This document shows positions 25,704 to 34,326 of a stretch of DNA of 64,000 bases, piece after piece. The stretch is taken from positions 1-64,000 of the forward strand of contig NZ_QXIR01000024.1 of assembly GCF_003581585.1 (NCBI RefSeq), given 5' to 3'. This stretch comes from Bacillus salacetis (GTDB lineage: Bacteria > Bacillota > Bacilli > Bacillales > Bacillaceae_B). A model generated the notes under the pieces. The model did no database searches. It was not told the origin of the DNA and saw nothing but the letters and a program-made list of their open reading frames with translations. Both the position numbers and the translations under genes were made by a program. The first letter of the stretch is position 1. Every line of letters begins with the position of its first letter.

Positions 25704-26016
25704 ACCGCAAACTGAGTGGGAGGACCTTCACACCCTTTTCGATAAAAGCTTTGAAACCATAGATAAGGATATAGAAGAACAAACCCCTTCACTTGAATGG
25801 TTTGAACAATTCACAATGAACCAGCAAGAGGCATTAAAACAGAAATATCGAAAAGAACTCGCTGTTTTTTTGATTATTGCAGTCCTTGTTATCAGTGCTA
25901 TTCTTTTTGCGTTGAACCAGAGCATCCTAATATTTGCTGTAATTCAGATCACTGCATTTGCCGCAGCTGTTGGGTATGGGGGAGTTTCCTATTTGAAGCG
26001 GGTGAGAAGAACATGA
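25684..26016 (+). CDS. yxlC: YxlC-like negative regulator of SigY
   Basis: 110-residue protein with a charged cytosolic N-terminal half and two TM helices (about 60-78 and 80-98). It overlaps the end of sigY by 20 bases. Size, topology and position match B. subtilis YxlC, which with YxlD limits SigY activity (membrane anti-sigma role). Confidence 0.85.
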   Translation: MKQEKHEPQTEWEDLHTLFDKSFETIDKDIEEQTPSLEWFEQFTMNQQEALKQKYRKELAVFLIIAVLVISAILFALNQSILIFAVIQITAFAAAVGYGGVSYLKRVRRT

Positions 26017-26216
26017 CCGAAGATGAAATTTTGATGCTTCTCCTATTAGCACCTATACTGCTGACGCAAAGTCTGTTCTTGTTTACAGATGCCAGAAAAC
26101 GTGGCCACAAGTATTGGTTCTGGGGAATCTGGGGGTTGATCCAAAGTCCGTTACCGATCATTTTCTACTTTATATTTGCCAGAAAAATCTTTAGAAAGAA
26201 GGAGGAACCAAGATGA
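26013..26216 (+). CDS. yxlD: YxlD-like membrane protein (PLDc_N type)
   Basis: 67 residues with two TM helices and the PLDc_N-like motif (FTDARKRGHKYWFWGIWGLIQ). It overlaps yxlC by ATGA. In B. subtilis YxlD acts with YxlC to restrain SigY. Confidence 0.85.
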   Translation: MTEDEILMLLLLAPILLTQSLFLFTDARKRGHKYWFWGIWGLIQSPLPIIFYFIFARKIFRKKEEPR

Positions 26217-26504
26217 GGATTGTAACAACGGGGACAGTACCAGAAAAAAATCAGGAGTTGAAAGATTTGTCAGGGGAAGTACGGTCCAGGCGAAGCATAT
26301 CGGCAAGGATATCATCTAGGGGTTAAACAAATGCAGATGGGAAAATCATTGGCTGATGTAACAGGCAGCAGGCCATCGACCGGATGTGTAGGGGTGCTGA
26401 ACAAAAAGGAGTGATGCGGTTGTGAAAGTTCGCTTTGAAACATCGGAAGTGATGCTGATGCTTCTGAAATAATTGCATATGGTGCTGCTGTAGTAGAGGC
26501 ATAA
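26213..26504 (+). pseudogene. Decayed YbjQ-like (DUF74) gene
   Basis: Starts MRIVTTGTVPEKNQE in frame with an ATGA overlap to yxlD. Other frames then show the family words TVQAKHIGKDI (about 26282-26314), QAIDRM...AEQKG (about 26370-26410), KVRFETSEVM (about 26426-26455), and at the end ASEIIAYGAAVVEA before TAA 26502. The pieces are in the right order but in shifting frames with stops, so the gene is dead. It sits where B. subtilis has yxlE. Confidence 0.75.
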
Positions 26505-26583
26505 CAGGAAATTTATTGAATATATATAATAGCCCAGCCAAAATGACAGTTGAAAGAATACCATGAATAATCGGAAAATGACA

Positions 26584-26612
26584 TTGACACTGTCTGCTCC
26601 CCATGGTAATGT
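26584..26612 (+). promoter_or_regulatory. Promoter of the bmrCD leader
   Basis: TTGACA (26584-26589), 17 bp, TAATGT (26607-26612) with an extended-10 TGG. It lies 41 bases before the leader ORF. Confidence 0.65.
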
Positions 26613-26653
26613 TATTTTGAATTAAAAAGTTAATGAAAAAGGAGGGTTTCGTG

Positions 26654-26746
26654 ATGAAGGAAATTGTTAAAGCCATTAGAATTCGTTATTCAACTTTAAA
26701 ACAATATAATCACGTAACCTGTCTGGAGCTGCATCCAGCCTTTTAA
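26654..26746 (+). CDS. 30-residue leader peptide upstream of bmrCD
   Basis: Short ORF MKEIVKAIRIRYSTLKQYN...LHPAF with strong SD AAAAGGAGGG, between a promoter and an intrinsic terminator. Its 3' half contains ACGTAACC (26712-26719), which can pair with GGTTACGT inside the terminator's 5' arm. In B. subtilis the corresponding yheJ/bmrB leader controls bmrCD by ribosome-mediated transcription attenuation, and the same design is inferred here. I cannot claim sequence homology with BmrB. Confidence 0.65.
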   Translation: MKEIVKAIRIRYSTLKQYNHVTCLELHPAF

Positions 26747-26775
26747 TGCCCTTTTTATCACTAAATGTGATACCT

Positions 26776-26812
26776 AAGGCACCGGTTACGTATGTAATCG
26801 GTGCCTTTTTAT
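26776..26812 (+). terminator. Attenuator terminator of bmrCD
   Basis: 14-bp stem AAGGCACCGGTTAC / GTAATCGGTGCCTT (26776-26789, 26794-26807) with a GTAT loop and a T-run, 30 bases after the leader stop. It competes with the ACGTAACC:GGTTACGT antiterminator. Confidence 0.8.
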
Positions 26813-26855
26813 GTCCAAAGACATAACTGCCTGGCGCGGTGTGTCTTTTTTTTTT

Positions 26856-27050
26856 AGGCTCGTTTCGTAAACTTTGTTGCTATTCAAAATAAATTTCAAA
26901 TAATATCCTGGTAGATCGCCGTAAAACCCCGGTGAGCAGGAAAGAAAAGAGCTGCTCGTTCTTTTTCGAGAGTTAAACCTTTGTATACAGGGGAAAAATG
27001 CGGTACTTGGGATTTTTCGGAAAGCAACATTACATGCGAAAAAAGCCTTT
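26856..27050 (+). repeat. 190-bp terminal-inverted-repeat element, copy 4 (inside the bmr leader)
   Basis: AGGCTCGTTTCGTAAACTTT start to GCGAAAAAAGCCTTT end. It lies between the attenuator and bmrC, so every bmrCD transcript must include it. Confidence 0.85.
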
Positions 27051-27136
27051 TTTATTTCTATATATGGAATAATATTTCAAGGTGTTAACAGGAATAACCT
27101 GTTCACATATACCAATATTTCAAGGAGGAATGAAAA

Positions 27137-27193
27137 ATGCAGAAAGTGAGAGTTGAAATGCTTATGCCTATTGTGGAGAAAGAAGGCGGATAG
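27137..27193 (+). CDS. 18-residue ORF directly before bmrC
   Basis: MQKVRVEMLMPIVEKEGG, with perfect SD AAGGAGG eight bases before ATG and stop 28 bases before bmrC. Could be a second regulatory leader or a coupling ORF. No homologue known to me. Confidence 0.5.
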   Translation: MQKVRVEMLMPIVEKEGG

Positions 27194-27221
27194 CAAGCGG
27201 ATAGTAAAGAAGGAGTGATGA

Positions 27222-28982
27222 ATGATGTTTAGCGTTTTAGCGAAATTAAGCTGGTTTTTTAAAGAAAATTGGAAGAGGTATGTCGTTGCCATCGGCCTGT
27301 TGACATTTGTCGGCATCCTTGATGTCCTGCCGCCGAAACTGGTCGGCATGGCTATCGATGATATACAAATCGGCAGGATGACAATGAATAATTTAAGTCA
27401 ATATATCATTTGGCTTTTGGTCATACTGGCTGTTTCATATGGACTGACATATATTTGGATGTACCAGCTGTTTGGCGGAGCCTTCCTTGTGGAAAGAAAA
27501 CTTCGCTCAAGATTTATGGGGCATTTGCTGAAAATGACTCCCACATTTTTTGAAAAGAATAGAACAGGGGACTTGATGGCAAGGGCGACGAATGATTTGA
27601 AAGCCATCTCTGTTACGGCAGGATTCGGAATCCTCACATTGATCGATTCCAGTGTCTTTATGCTGACCATCCTCTTTACAATGGCCTTTTTCGTGAGTTG
27701 GAAATTGACTCTTGCTGCTGTATTGCCTTTGCCTTTCATGGCTTGGCTGATGAAGATATATGGAGCCAGAATTCACAAACGGTTCATGGAAGCTCAGGAT
27801 GCTTTTGGTGATTTAAATGATAAGGTGCTTGAATCAATTGCTGGTGTCCGTGTAATCAGGGCGTATGTCCAGGAAAGAGCAGATGAGGGGAAGTTCTCAA
27901 GGATGACAGAGGATGTCTACAACAAGAACATCGAAGTGGCCAAGATCGATTCTCTATTTGAACCGACCATCAAGGTGCTTGTTGGGCTGAGTTACTTGAT
28001 TGGACTAGGATACGGAGCCTATCTTGTGTTTCATCAAAGAATCACTCTCGGTGAGCTTGTCTCCTTCAATGTATACCTGGGAATGTTAATTTGGCCCATG
28101 TTCGCCATAGGAGAGCTTATCAATGTGATGCAAAGAGGAAATGCATCTCTCGACCGGGTGCAGGAAACATTGGATTATAAAGAAGATGTCCCTAATCCGC
28201 TCAATCCTGAGTTCGTCCGGAGCCCTGACACCATCCGTTTCGATGATGTGACCTTCAGATACCCTTCCTCAAAAGTGGAAAATCTGAGCCGTATCAATTT
28301 GAAGCTGCAAAAAGGAGAAACACTGGGGATTGTCGGAAAAACCGGCAGCGGAAAAACGACAATGATCAAACAGCTTCTCAGGGAATACCCTCTTGGGGAA
28401 GGAACACTATCTGTAAATGATATCCCCATTGAAGCTCAGAACCTTCAGGAGGTGCGGGGATGGATCGGTTATGTTCCTCAGGACCACGTGTTATTCTCAA
28501 GAACTGTCAGGGAGAACATCCTTTTTGGAAAGCCTGATGCTGATGAAGCAGATTTACAGAAATCGATTGACTTGGCCGATTTTCAAAAGGATTTGGAAAT
28601 GCTGCCTGACGGACTCTCAACCCTGGTTGGTGAAAAGGGGGTTGCCTTGTCGGGAGGACAGAAGCAGCGTATTTCCATCGCCCGTGCATTGATTAAGAAT
28701 CCTGACGTTCTCATCCTTGATGACTCCTTGTCAGCTGTAGATGCAAAAACGGAAGCGAAAATCATAGAAAATATCCGCAGGGAGAGAAGCGGGAAAACAA
28801 CCATCATTACAACCCACCGGTTATCGGCTGTAGAGCATGCAGACTGGATTATCGTCATCGATAATGGTGCAGTTACCGAAGAAGGGGTACATGAATCTTT
28901 ATTGAAAAATGAGGGCTGGTACAGGAAACAGTATGACCGCCAGCAGATTGAGGAATCCTCGCTTGAGGAGGTAAATATATGA
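27222..28982 (+). CDS. bmrC: ABC multidrug exporter half-subunit BmrC (YheI)
   Basis: 586-residue half-transporter (B. subtilis BmrC is 585): six TM helices, then NBD with Walker A GKTGSGKTT, signature LSGGQKQR and Walker B LILDDS. The catalytic Glu is replaced by Asp, the known degenerate site of BmrC in the asymmetric BmrC/BmrD heterodimer. It overlaps bmrD by ATGA. Expression is probably antibiotic-inducible through the leader upstream. Confidence 0.94.
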   Translation: MMFSVLAKLSWFFKENWKRYVVAIGLLTFVGILDVLPPKLVGMAIDDIQIGRMTMNNLSQYIIWLLVILAVSYGLTYIWMYQLFGGAFLVERKLRSRFMGHLLKMTPTFFEKNRTGDLMARATNDLKAISVTAGFGILTLIDSSVFMLTILFTMAFFVSWKLTLAAVLPLPFMAWLMKIYGARIHKRFMEAQDAFGDLNDKVLESIAGVRVIRAYVQERADEGKFSRMTEDVYNKNIEVAKIDSLFEPTIKVLVGLSYLIGLGYGAYLVFHQRITLGELVSFNVYLGMLIWPMFAIGELINVMQRGNASLDRVQETLDYKEDVPNPLNPEFVRSPDTIRFDDVTFRYPSSKVENLSRINLKLQKGETLGIVGKTGSGKTTMIKQLLREYPLGEGTLSVNDIPIEAQNLQEVRGWIGYVPQDHVLFSRTVRENILFGKPDADEADLQKSIDLADFQKDLEMLPDGLSTLVGEKGVALSGGQKQRISIARALIKNPDVLILDDSLSAVDAKTEAKIIENIRRERSGKTTIITTHRLSAVEHADWIIVIDNGAVTEEGVHESLLKNEGWYRKQYDRQQIEESSLEEVNI

Positions 28983-30997
28983 CTGTAGGAAAACGATTAT
29001 TGAATTACGCACTCTTGTACAAAAAGACCATCGTGGCAGCCCTGCTGATGCTCACCGTATCAGTGGCAGCCGATTTGGCAGGACCGTTCATTGCCAAGAA
29101 GATGATTGATGATCATATTCTGGGTATAGAAGCCGCCTGGTATCAAACTGCTGAAGGGAAAGATGCTGTCCAATACAAAGGGGACTGGTATAAGAGGGAA
29201 AAGTACTTCTCTGAAGGAGAGGCAAAAGGCGAAGAGGCTCGTATCCTTTCAATAGGCAGGGAATTTTATTTTATTGATGAACCTGTCAAGGAAACGGGTG
29301 AACGCAGAATTGATAATGGACAAATGGTCATCACGAACGGAGACGCAGTTTCATCTTATGAAGCTGAAAAGATTTCGGCTTCGGAATTGATCAGCTTTTA
29401 CAATCCTGAAATCCCGCGCATCATTAGACTGCTTGCCCTGTACTTCGGCTTGCTGGTTGCCGCCTCGTTCTTTCAGTACGGCCAGGGGTTCTATTTAAAG
29501 AAAGCCGCAAACCGTGTCATCCAAAAAATGCGGTCTGATGTATTTGGGCAAATCCAAAGGCTCCCTATCAGATACTTTGATAACCTGCCTGCAGGAAAAG
29601 TGGTGGCGAGGATCACTAATGATACAGAGGCTATAAGGGAGCTTTATGTAACGGTGCTGTCCACCTTCTTTACAAGTGCGATTTATATCACAGGAATTTA
29701 TATTGCGTTATTCATCCTTGATGTGAAGTTGGCCGCCATCTGTCTTTTGCTTGTTCCGATCATTGCGATTTGGACGGTATTATATAGAAGATATGCATCC
29801 AAGTACAACCATGTCATCCGAACCAAAGTCAGCGACATCAATGCCATGATCAATGAATCCATTCAAGGGATGAATATCATACAGGCATTCCGCCGTGAGC
29901 AGAAATCACAGGATGAATTTGAAGAACTCAACGAAACACACTTTAGATATCAAAACAAAATGCTCAGTTTGAATTCTCTGACGTCCCATAACCTTGTCGG
30001 TGTTCTGAGGAATATAACCTTTGTGGCATTCATCTGGTACTTTGGCGGAAGTGCAGTTGGTACTGATGCAGTGGTTTCACTGGGGGTCCTATATGCATTC
30101 GTCGATTATATCAATCGCCTTTTCCAGCCGGTGACCGGGATTGTCAACCAGCTTGCAAACCTGGAACAGGCACTTGTAGCAGGAGAGAGGGTCTTTGAAC
30201 TGCTGGACGAAGAAGGTACTTCTGTAGAAGATGAAAGGATGCAGCGTTATAAAGGCGACGTTTCTTTCAACAATGTCTTCTTTGGTTATAAGGAAAATGA
30301 GTGTGTGCTGAAGGATATCTCCTTCTCAGCCAAACAGGGAGAAACTGTTGCATTGGTGGGCCATACAGGTTCCGGGAAAAGCTCGATCATGAATCTGCTC
30401 TTTCGCTTCTATGATTGCAAGGAGGGGGAAATCCTTATAGATGGAAAGAACATCAAGGACATCCCTTATCAAACGATCCGGGAACATATGGGTATCGTCC
30501 TTCAGGATCCATATTTGTTTACTGGGACGATCGCTTCGAATGTCAGCCTCGATGACCCCAGGATTCCACGGGGAAAGGTCGAGGCAGCATTGAATGCTGT
30601 AGGAGCCAGGAAGGTGTTCCATAACCTTGAAAATGGATATGATGAGCCGGTTATAGAAAAGGGAAGTACATTATCATCCGGTCAGCGGCAGTTGATTTCA
30701 TTTGCGAGAGCATTGGCTTTCGATCCCGCAATCCTAATTCTTGATGAAGCGACATCCAGCATTGATACGGAAACCGAAGCTATGATCCAGGAAGCGATGG
30801 AGGTCTTGAAAAAGGGCAGGACTACATTCATCATCGCACACCGTCTGTCGACCATTAAAAACGCCGACCAGATCATTGTGCTTGATAAAGGGAAGATCGC
30901 TGAACAGGGCTCGCACGATGAACTTATGGAGCAGAAAGGCCGTTACTATCAAATGTATGAATTGCAGCAGGGCAAGCAGATTGGGCAGGCCGGGTAA
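28979..30997 (+). CDS. bmrD: ABC multidrug exporter half-subunit BmrD (YheH)
   Basis: 672 residues (B. subtilis BmrD 673). Six TM helices with the characteristic long extracellular insert between TM1 and TM2 (about 50-130). The NBD has GHTGSGKSS, signature LSSGQRQL and canonical Walker B LILDEATSS. It pairs with BmrC to form the drug exporter with one active ATP site. Confidence 0.94.
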   Translation: MTVGKRLLNYALLYKKTIVAALLMLTVSVAADLAGPFIAKKMIDDHILGIEAAWYQTAEGKDAVQYKGDWYKREKYFSEGEAKGEEARILSIGREFYFIDEPVKETGERRIDNGQMVITNGDAVSSYEAEKISASELISFYNPEIPRIIRLLALYFGLLVAASFFQYGQGFYLKKAANRVIQKMRSDVFGQIQRLPIRYFDNLPAGKVVARITNDTEAIRELYVTVLSTFFTSAIYITGIYIALFILDVKLAAICLLLVPIIAIWTVLYRRYASKYNHVIRTKVSDINAMINESIQGMNIIQAFRREQKSQDEFEELNETHFRYQNKMLSLNSLTSHNLVGVLRNITFVAFIWYFGGSAVGTDAVVSLGVLYAFVDYINRLFQPVTGIVNQLANLEQALVAGERVFELLDEEGTSVEDERMQRYKGDVSFNNVFFGYKENECVLKDISFSAKQGETVALVGHTGSGKSSIMNLLFRFYDCKEGEILIDGKNIKDIPYQTIREHMGIVLQDPYLFTGTIASNVSLDDPRIPRGKVEAALNAVGARKVFHNLENGYDEPVIEKGSTLSSGQRQLISFARALAFDPAILILDEATSSIDTETEAMIQEAMEVLKKGRTTFIIAHRLSTIKNADQIIVLDKGKIAEQGSHDELMEQKGRYYQMYELQQGKQIGQAG

Positions 30998-31195
30998 AGT
31001 GTCTGTACTTTGAACAGCAATCATACTTGAGGGTGCAGAAAGCGGGATTCGTTTTAAAAAAGTGTAATAGATACAGGATTTTTCCGGAGTGAAGGAGTTA
31101 TGTATGAAAAGAAGCTTCATTTATACCTGAAGCAGTGATACCCCAAAATCATGCATAAATCAATCACTTCAGCATAATAGAGATGATTTCCCTGT

Positions 31196-31235
31196 CAAAA
31201 GAGAGTGTGTCCAAGGGGCATGCTCTCTTTTTTCG
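31196..31235 (+). terminator. Hairpin with T-run downstream of bmrCD
   Basis: AAAGAGAGTGTGTCC / GGGGCATGCTCTCTTT, then T. The interval 30998-31510 otherwise holds no supported gene; a TATAAT at 31465 is a possible -10 for the next operon. Confidence 0.6.
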
Positions 31236-31509
31236 TGCTTTAGGGATGTGCCGTTATAGCATTACGTGCAGGGAGCGGCCAGAAATGCATCTGGTAAACA
31301 GCGCCAAAAATACACGAAAGGAGTTCTTGAAAAATAGCGGGGTTCAACCATTTTCTCCAAAATAATTAGCCCCTATGTAGCACCGTGATTTCGGTATCCT
31401 GTCATAAAAACGGGACAAAAGGGGTATTTTGTCGATTTTGAACCCATTCCGGTTGGTATCAAGGTATAATCTATTTTGTACTATAGAATGTAAAGTAAGG
31501 GAGGACACC

Positions 31510-31890
31510 ATGATGGGATGGGTATTAGCCATTTTGTTTGGTTCAGCCGCAGTGCTGCTCATTTTATCGTTTATTAAAACGACGCAATCCAAATCACAAC
31601 TTGAACAGCAAATTGAACACTCTTCAATTTCATTGATGAATGAAGTTCACGAACTGCAAAAACAAATCCGGAATATTGAATTGGATGCTGAAATCACAGC
31701 GAAACAGTCAGGCTCCATGGAACAGAATTCGCAGGAACGACTGATGCTCCGGGAGGTCCTTGATATGCATAAACGGGGATACTCTGCAGACAGCATTGCT
31801 TCCAAAACCGGCCATATGGCACATGAAATAGAAAAAATGCTTGCTCCATATAAGGCGAAGAAGATGGAAAGGAGCATGGCGGTACAATGA
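31510..31890 (+). CDS. SwrB/DUF6115-like membrane-anchored protein
   Basis: 126 residues: N-terminal TM helix (about 3-22), coiled-coil (about 25-75, LEQQIEHSSISLMNEVHELQKQIRNI) and a C-terminal helix-turn-helix-like piece (VLDMHKRGYSADSIASKTGHMAHEIEKML). The architecture resembles SwrB and DUF6115 proteins, whose C-terminus is similar. ATG 31510/31513 follows GGGAGGACACC; upstream codons in frame are not supported. Its last codons overlap the next gene (ATGA). Confidence 0.7.
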   Translation: MMGWVLAILFGSAAVLLILSFIKTTQSKSQLEQQIEHSSISLMNEVHELQKQIRNIELDAEITAKQSGSMEQNSQERLMLREVLDMHKRGYSADSIASKTGHMAHEIEKMLAPYKAKKMERSMAVQ

Positions 31891-32384
31891 TGAAGAATTC
31901 ATTGCGCAGTTTTGCCTCCGGTCTGCTGATTGCAACAACTTTGATAGGGGCTGTCTATTTATTCGGTCCATCAAAAGCTGAAAGCTCGGATCATCGGGAG
32001 AAGAAACCTGACACAAAACAAATTAGTGAAAAAGAAATGATTGACCAGCTTGCTTCAAAGGGTTATGTCATACATACTGAAGATGAATGGAACAAGAAAA
32101 CAGCCGCTGCTGCTGATAAAGAAAAAGCCGACGAAGAATCCGAACAGAAACAAGAAGGAACGAGCGGTGAAAAAATCGTATACAGAGCCATCCTGTCTGT
32201 TTCAGATGGGATGACAAGTATCGATGTGGGGAATGCCTTGGAGAATGCAAAAATCCTGGAAAATGGTATTGACTTTTATAAAGAGGTTGAAAAGCGCGGT
32301 CTGGAGAATGACTTAAGACCCGGCACCTTTGAAATCGAAAGCGGAATGTCGATGGACAAAATCATTTCCATCATTTTTGAATAA
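31887..32384 (+). CDS. MltG/YceG-like short membrane protein
   Basis: 165 residues: TM anchor (about 8-26), charged linker with Lys/Glu runs, and a C-terminal segment (SDGMTSIDVGNALENAKILENGIDFYKEVEKRGLENDLRPGTFEIESGMSMDKIISII) like the LysM-like start of MltG/YceG endolytic transglycosylases. It lacks the catalytic domain, so it is probably a cell-wall-binding or spore protein and not an enzyme. Confidence 0.75.
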   Translation: MMKNSLRSFASGLLIATTLIGAVYLFGPSKAESSDHREKKPDTKQISEKEMIDQLASKGYVIHTEDEWNKKTAAAADKEKADEESEQKQEGTSGEKIVYRAILSVSDGMTSIDVGNALENAKILENGIDFYKEVEKRGLENDLRPGTFEIESGMSMDKIISIIFE

Positions 32385-32445
32385 GGCTCTTTTCGTAAAC
32401 TTTGTTGCTACTCGATATAAATTTCAAATAACAATAAATACAGCC
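32383..32445 (+). repeat. 63-bp internal-deletion form of the 190-bp element
   Basis: Retains the left end (AAGGCTCTTTTCGTAAACTT...AAATTTCAAATAACA) joined directly to the right tip ATACAGCCTTG. It begins right at the preceding stop codon. Confidence 0.75.
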
Positions 32446-32455
32446 TTGAATAAAA

Positions 32456-32493
32456 AGCTAAAGCTCCTTTGGATCAGCAAAGGAGCTTTTTGT
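32456..32493 (+). terminator. Terminator of the MltG-like operon
   Basis: AAAGCTCCTTT / AAAGGAGCTTT hairpin followed by T. Confidence 0.75.
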
Positions 32494-32540
32494 ATTTCGC
32501 TCTTCCCGCAAACTTGGCTGTTATTAATAGATCTTTTCAT

Positions 32541-32686
32541 CAGGCTCTTTTTGTAAACTTTTAATAACATGGTGAGCAGGATAGAAAAGAGCTGCTCGTT
32601 CTTTTTCAGGAGTAAAACCTTTGAATGCAAGGGGAAAATCCGGTACTTGTGATTATTCCGAAAGTTAATATAAAAACACAGCCTTG
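32541..32686 (+). repeat. 146-bp deletion form of the 190-bp element
   Basis: AGGCTCTTTTTGTAAACTTT left end, GGTGAGCAGG centre, CCGAAAG...ACACAGCCTTG right end; about 40 bases missing left of centre. Confidence 0.8.
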
Positions 32687-32711
32687 TACTAAGCCATACT
32701 GATTTCAGACC

Positions 32712-33332
32712 TCAGTAGGAAATCCCAATCCTGCAGTAATAGCTTTCATTATCAGAAATCAAGCTGTATGCGAAATCAGCGGTGTCGGATACTGAAATGC
32801 TTATTCCTCCCTCCGGAAGAACTTCTTTCTCAGTCCGGAATACCCCGGTCCTTTTCCCTTCAGGGAGATAAGTAGGACAAACAATGGTCCAATTCATTTT
32901 AGAATTTTTTAACATTAGGTAAGTTCTTAGATGATCTTCGGCTGCTGTTGAGGATTTTCTTTTTGATTCACTTGTCTGGAACCTGTAAAGGGATGGGTTT
33001 ACCCTGGATTGAAGGATACCTGCTGTCCCAATTGTAATGATCCGGTCAATTCTGTGTTTTCTCATCGTTTGCAGGATGAGTGGCGCGCTTTTTGAAAGTA
33101 CATCATTCTTATCGGTACCCAAAGCACTGATAACTGCGTCACAATTATGGAAGCAGAGTTCAATATCTTCTTCATTCAATACATCCCCCTCAATTATTGA
33201 AAGGTTTGGATGGTCATCATTGATGGCAGAAACATTTCTGCTCAAGGCTCTTACATAGTGCCCATCCTTGAGTGCATTGTCCAATATAAGCTGTCCCGTC
33301 CTGCCGGATGCACCTAATAATGCAATATTCAT
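32712..33332 (-). CDS. yheG: YheG-like NAD(P)-binding oxidoreductase
   Basis: 206-residue atypical short-chain dehydrogenase (NmrA/YwnB-like), same length as B. subtilis YheG. Nucleotide motif GASGRTGQL at residues 7-15, SALGTDKN and TIGTAGIL further on. ATG 33332 follows AAGGAGAG; the in-frame extension to 33416 is not supported. Substrate unknown. Confidence 0.85.
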   Translation of the reverse strand: MNIALLGASGRTGQLILDNALKDGHYVRALSRNVSAINDDHPNLSIIEGDVLNEEDIELCFHNCDAVISALGTDKNDVLSKSAPLILQTMRKHRIDRIITIGTAGILQSRVNPSLYRFQTSESKRKSSTAAEDHLRTYLMLKNSKMNWTIVCPTYLPEGKRTGVFRTEKEVLPEGGISISVSDTADFAYSLISDNESYYCRIGISY

Positions 33333-33425
33333 GTATGAACTCTCCTTTTCTCGTTCTGAAATCATTATAACAATTTTAATGAATTCAGTACTTATTGAGA
33401 AAACTAAGAAGAGCAAACATTATTG

Positions 33426-33454
33426 TTGACAGAATGGGTATAACAATCTATGAT
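33426..33454 (+). promoter_or_regulatory. Sigma-A promoter of the tcyABC-like operon
   Basis: TTGACA (33426-33431), 17 bp, TATGAT (33449-33454). The downstream leader to 33502 is short and A/T-rich, and I could not recognise an S-box or a certain CymR site. Confidence 0.7.
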
Positions 33455-33501
33455 AGCTAACGTTGATAAAATAATTCCGATAAGAATAGTGAGGTTTTAA
33501 A

Positions 33502-34326
33502 ATGAAAAAGATAACAATTAGCATTTTGTTCTTTTTAAGTGCAGTGTTCCTGCTAGCAGCTTGCGGTAACAATGCCGATAATGAAGAGTCAGCAGGAAAC
33601 GGATCGGATAAGGGAGAACAATCTTTATACGACCAAGTCCAGGATAACGGGGAACTGCTGGTCGGTACGGAAGGGACTTACCCTCCATTCACATTCCATG
33701 ATGAATCAGGTGAACTTACAGGTTTCGATGTTGAGATTGCAAGGGAAGTGGCAAGCCGCCTTGGCGTAGAGGCCGTATTCAAAGAAACTCAGTGGGACGC
33801 CATGTTCGAAGGGCTGAATTCCAACCGCTTTGATATGATTGCCAACCAGGTCGGCATCAGGGAAGACCGCCAGGAAAAATATGATTTTTCAATTCCTTAC
33901 ATTGAATCTTCTGCTGTATTGGTTGCAAGTAATGATAATGAAGAAGTCGCTTCCTTCGAAGATATTAAGGGACTGACTTCTGCTCAATCATTGACGAGCA
34001 ATTACAAGGACATTGCAGAAGGTTATGGTGCCGAGATTCAAGGAGTAGAAGGGCTTGCACAGGCTATTCAATTGCTTGAGCAAGGACGGGTGGATGTAAC
34101 AGTCAACGATAAGCTGTCGATTCTGGATTATCTGCAAAAGCAAAAGAACGCAAACGTTGAAATCGTTGCTGAAGAAGAGAATGCTTCCCAAAGCGGGTTG
34201 ATGTTCCGAAAAGGAAATGAAGAATTAGTCGAAGAAGTAAACAAAGCGTTAGAGGAAATGATGGAAGACGGTACGTACGCCGAAATCTCTGAAAAATGGT
34301 TTGGCGAAGATGTATCTCCTAGGTAG
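33502..34326 (+). CDS. tcyA: Cystine-type amino-acid-binding lipoprotein (TcyA-like)
   Basis: 274-residue family 3 solute-binding protein: signal peptide with lipobox LAAC (Cys21), then [33 protein letters not shown], typical of polar amino acid and cystine receptors. Gene order SBP-permease-ATPase and similarity point to TcyABC (L-cystine), but another amino acid cannot be excluded. It overlaps the permease gene. Confidence 0.85.
   Translation: MKKITISILFFLSAVFLLAACGNNADNEESAGNGSDKGEQSLYDQVQDNGELLVGTEGTYPPFTFHDESGELTGFDVEIAREVASRLGVEAVFKETQWDAMFEGLNSNRFDMIANQVGIREDRQEKYDFSIPYIESSAVLVASNDNEEVASFEDIKGLTSAQSLTSNYKDIAEGYGAEIQGVEGLAQAIQLLEQGRVDVTVNDKLSILDYLQKQKNANVEIVAEEENASQSGLMFRKGNEELVEEVNKALEEMMEDGTYAEISEKWFGEDVSPR

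Noticed and set aside
31104..31130. Eight-codon ORF with SD AAGGAG after bmrD
   Set aside because: Too short and without context such as a following regulated gene.
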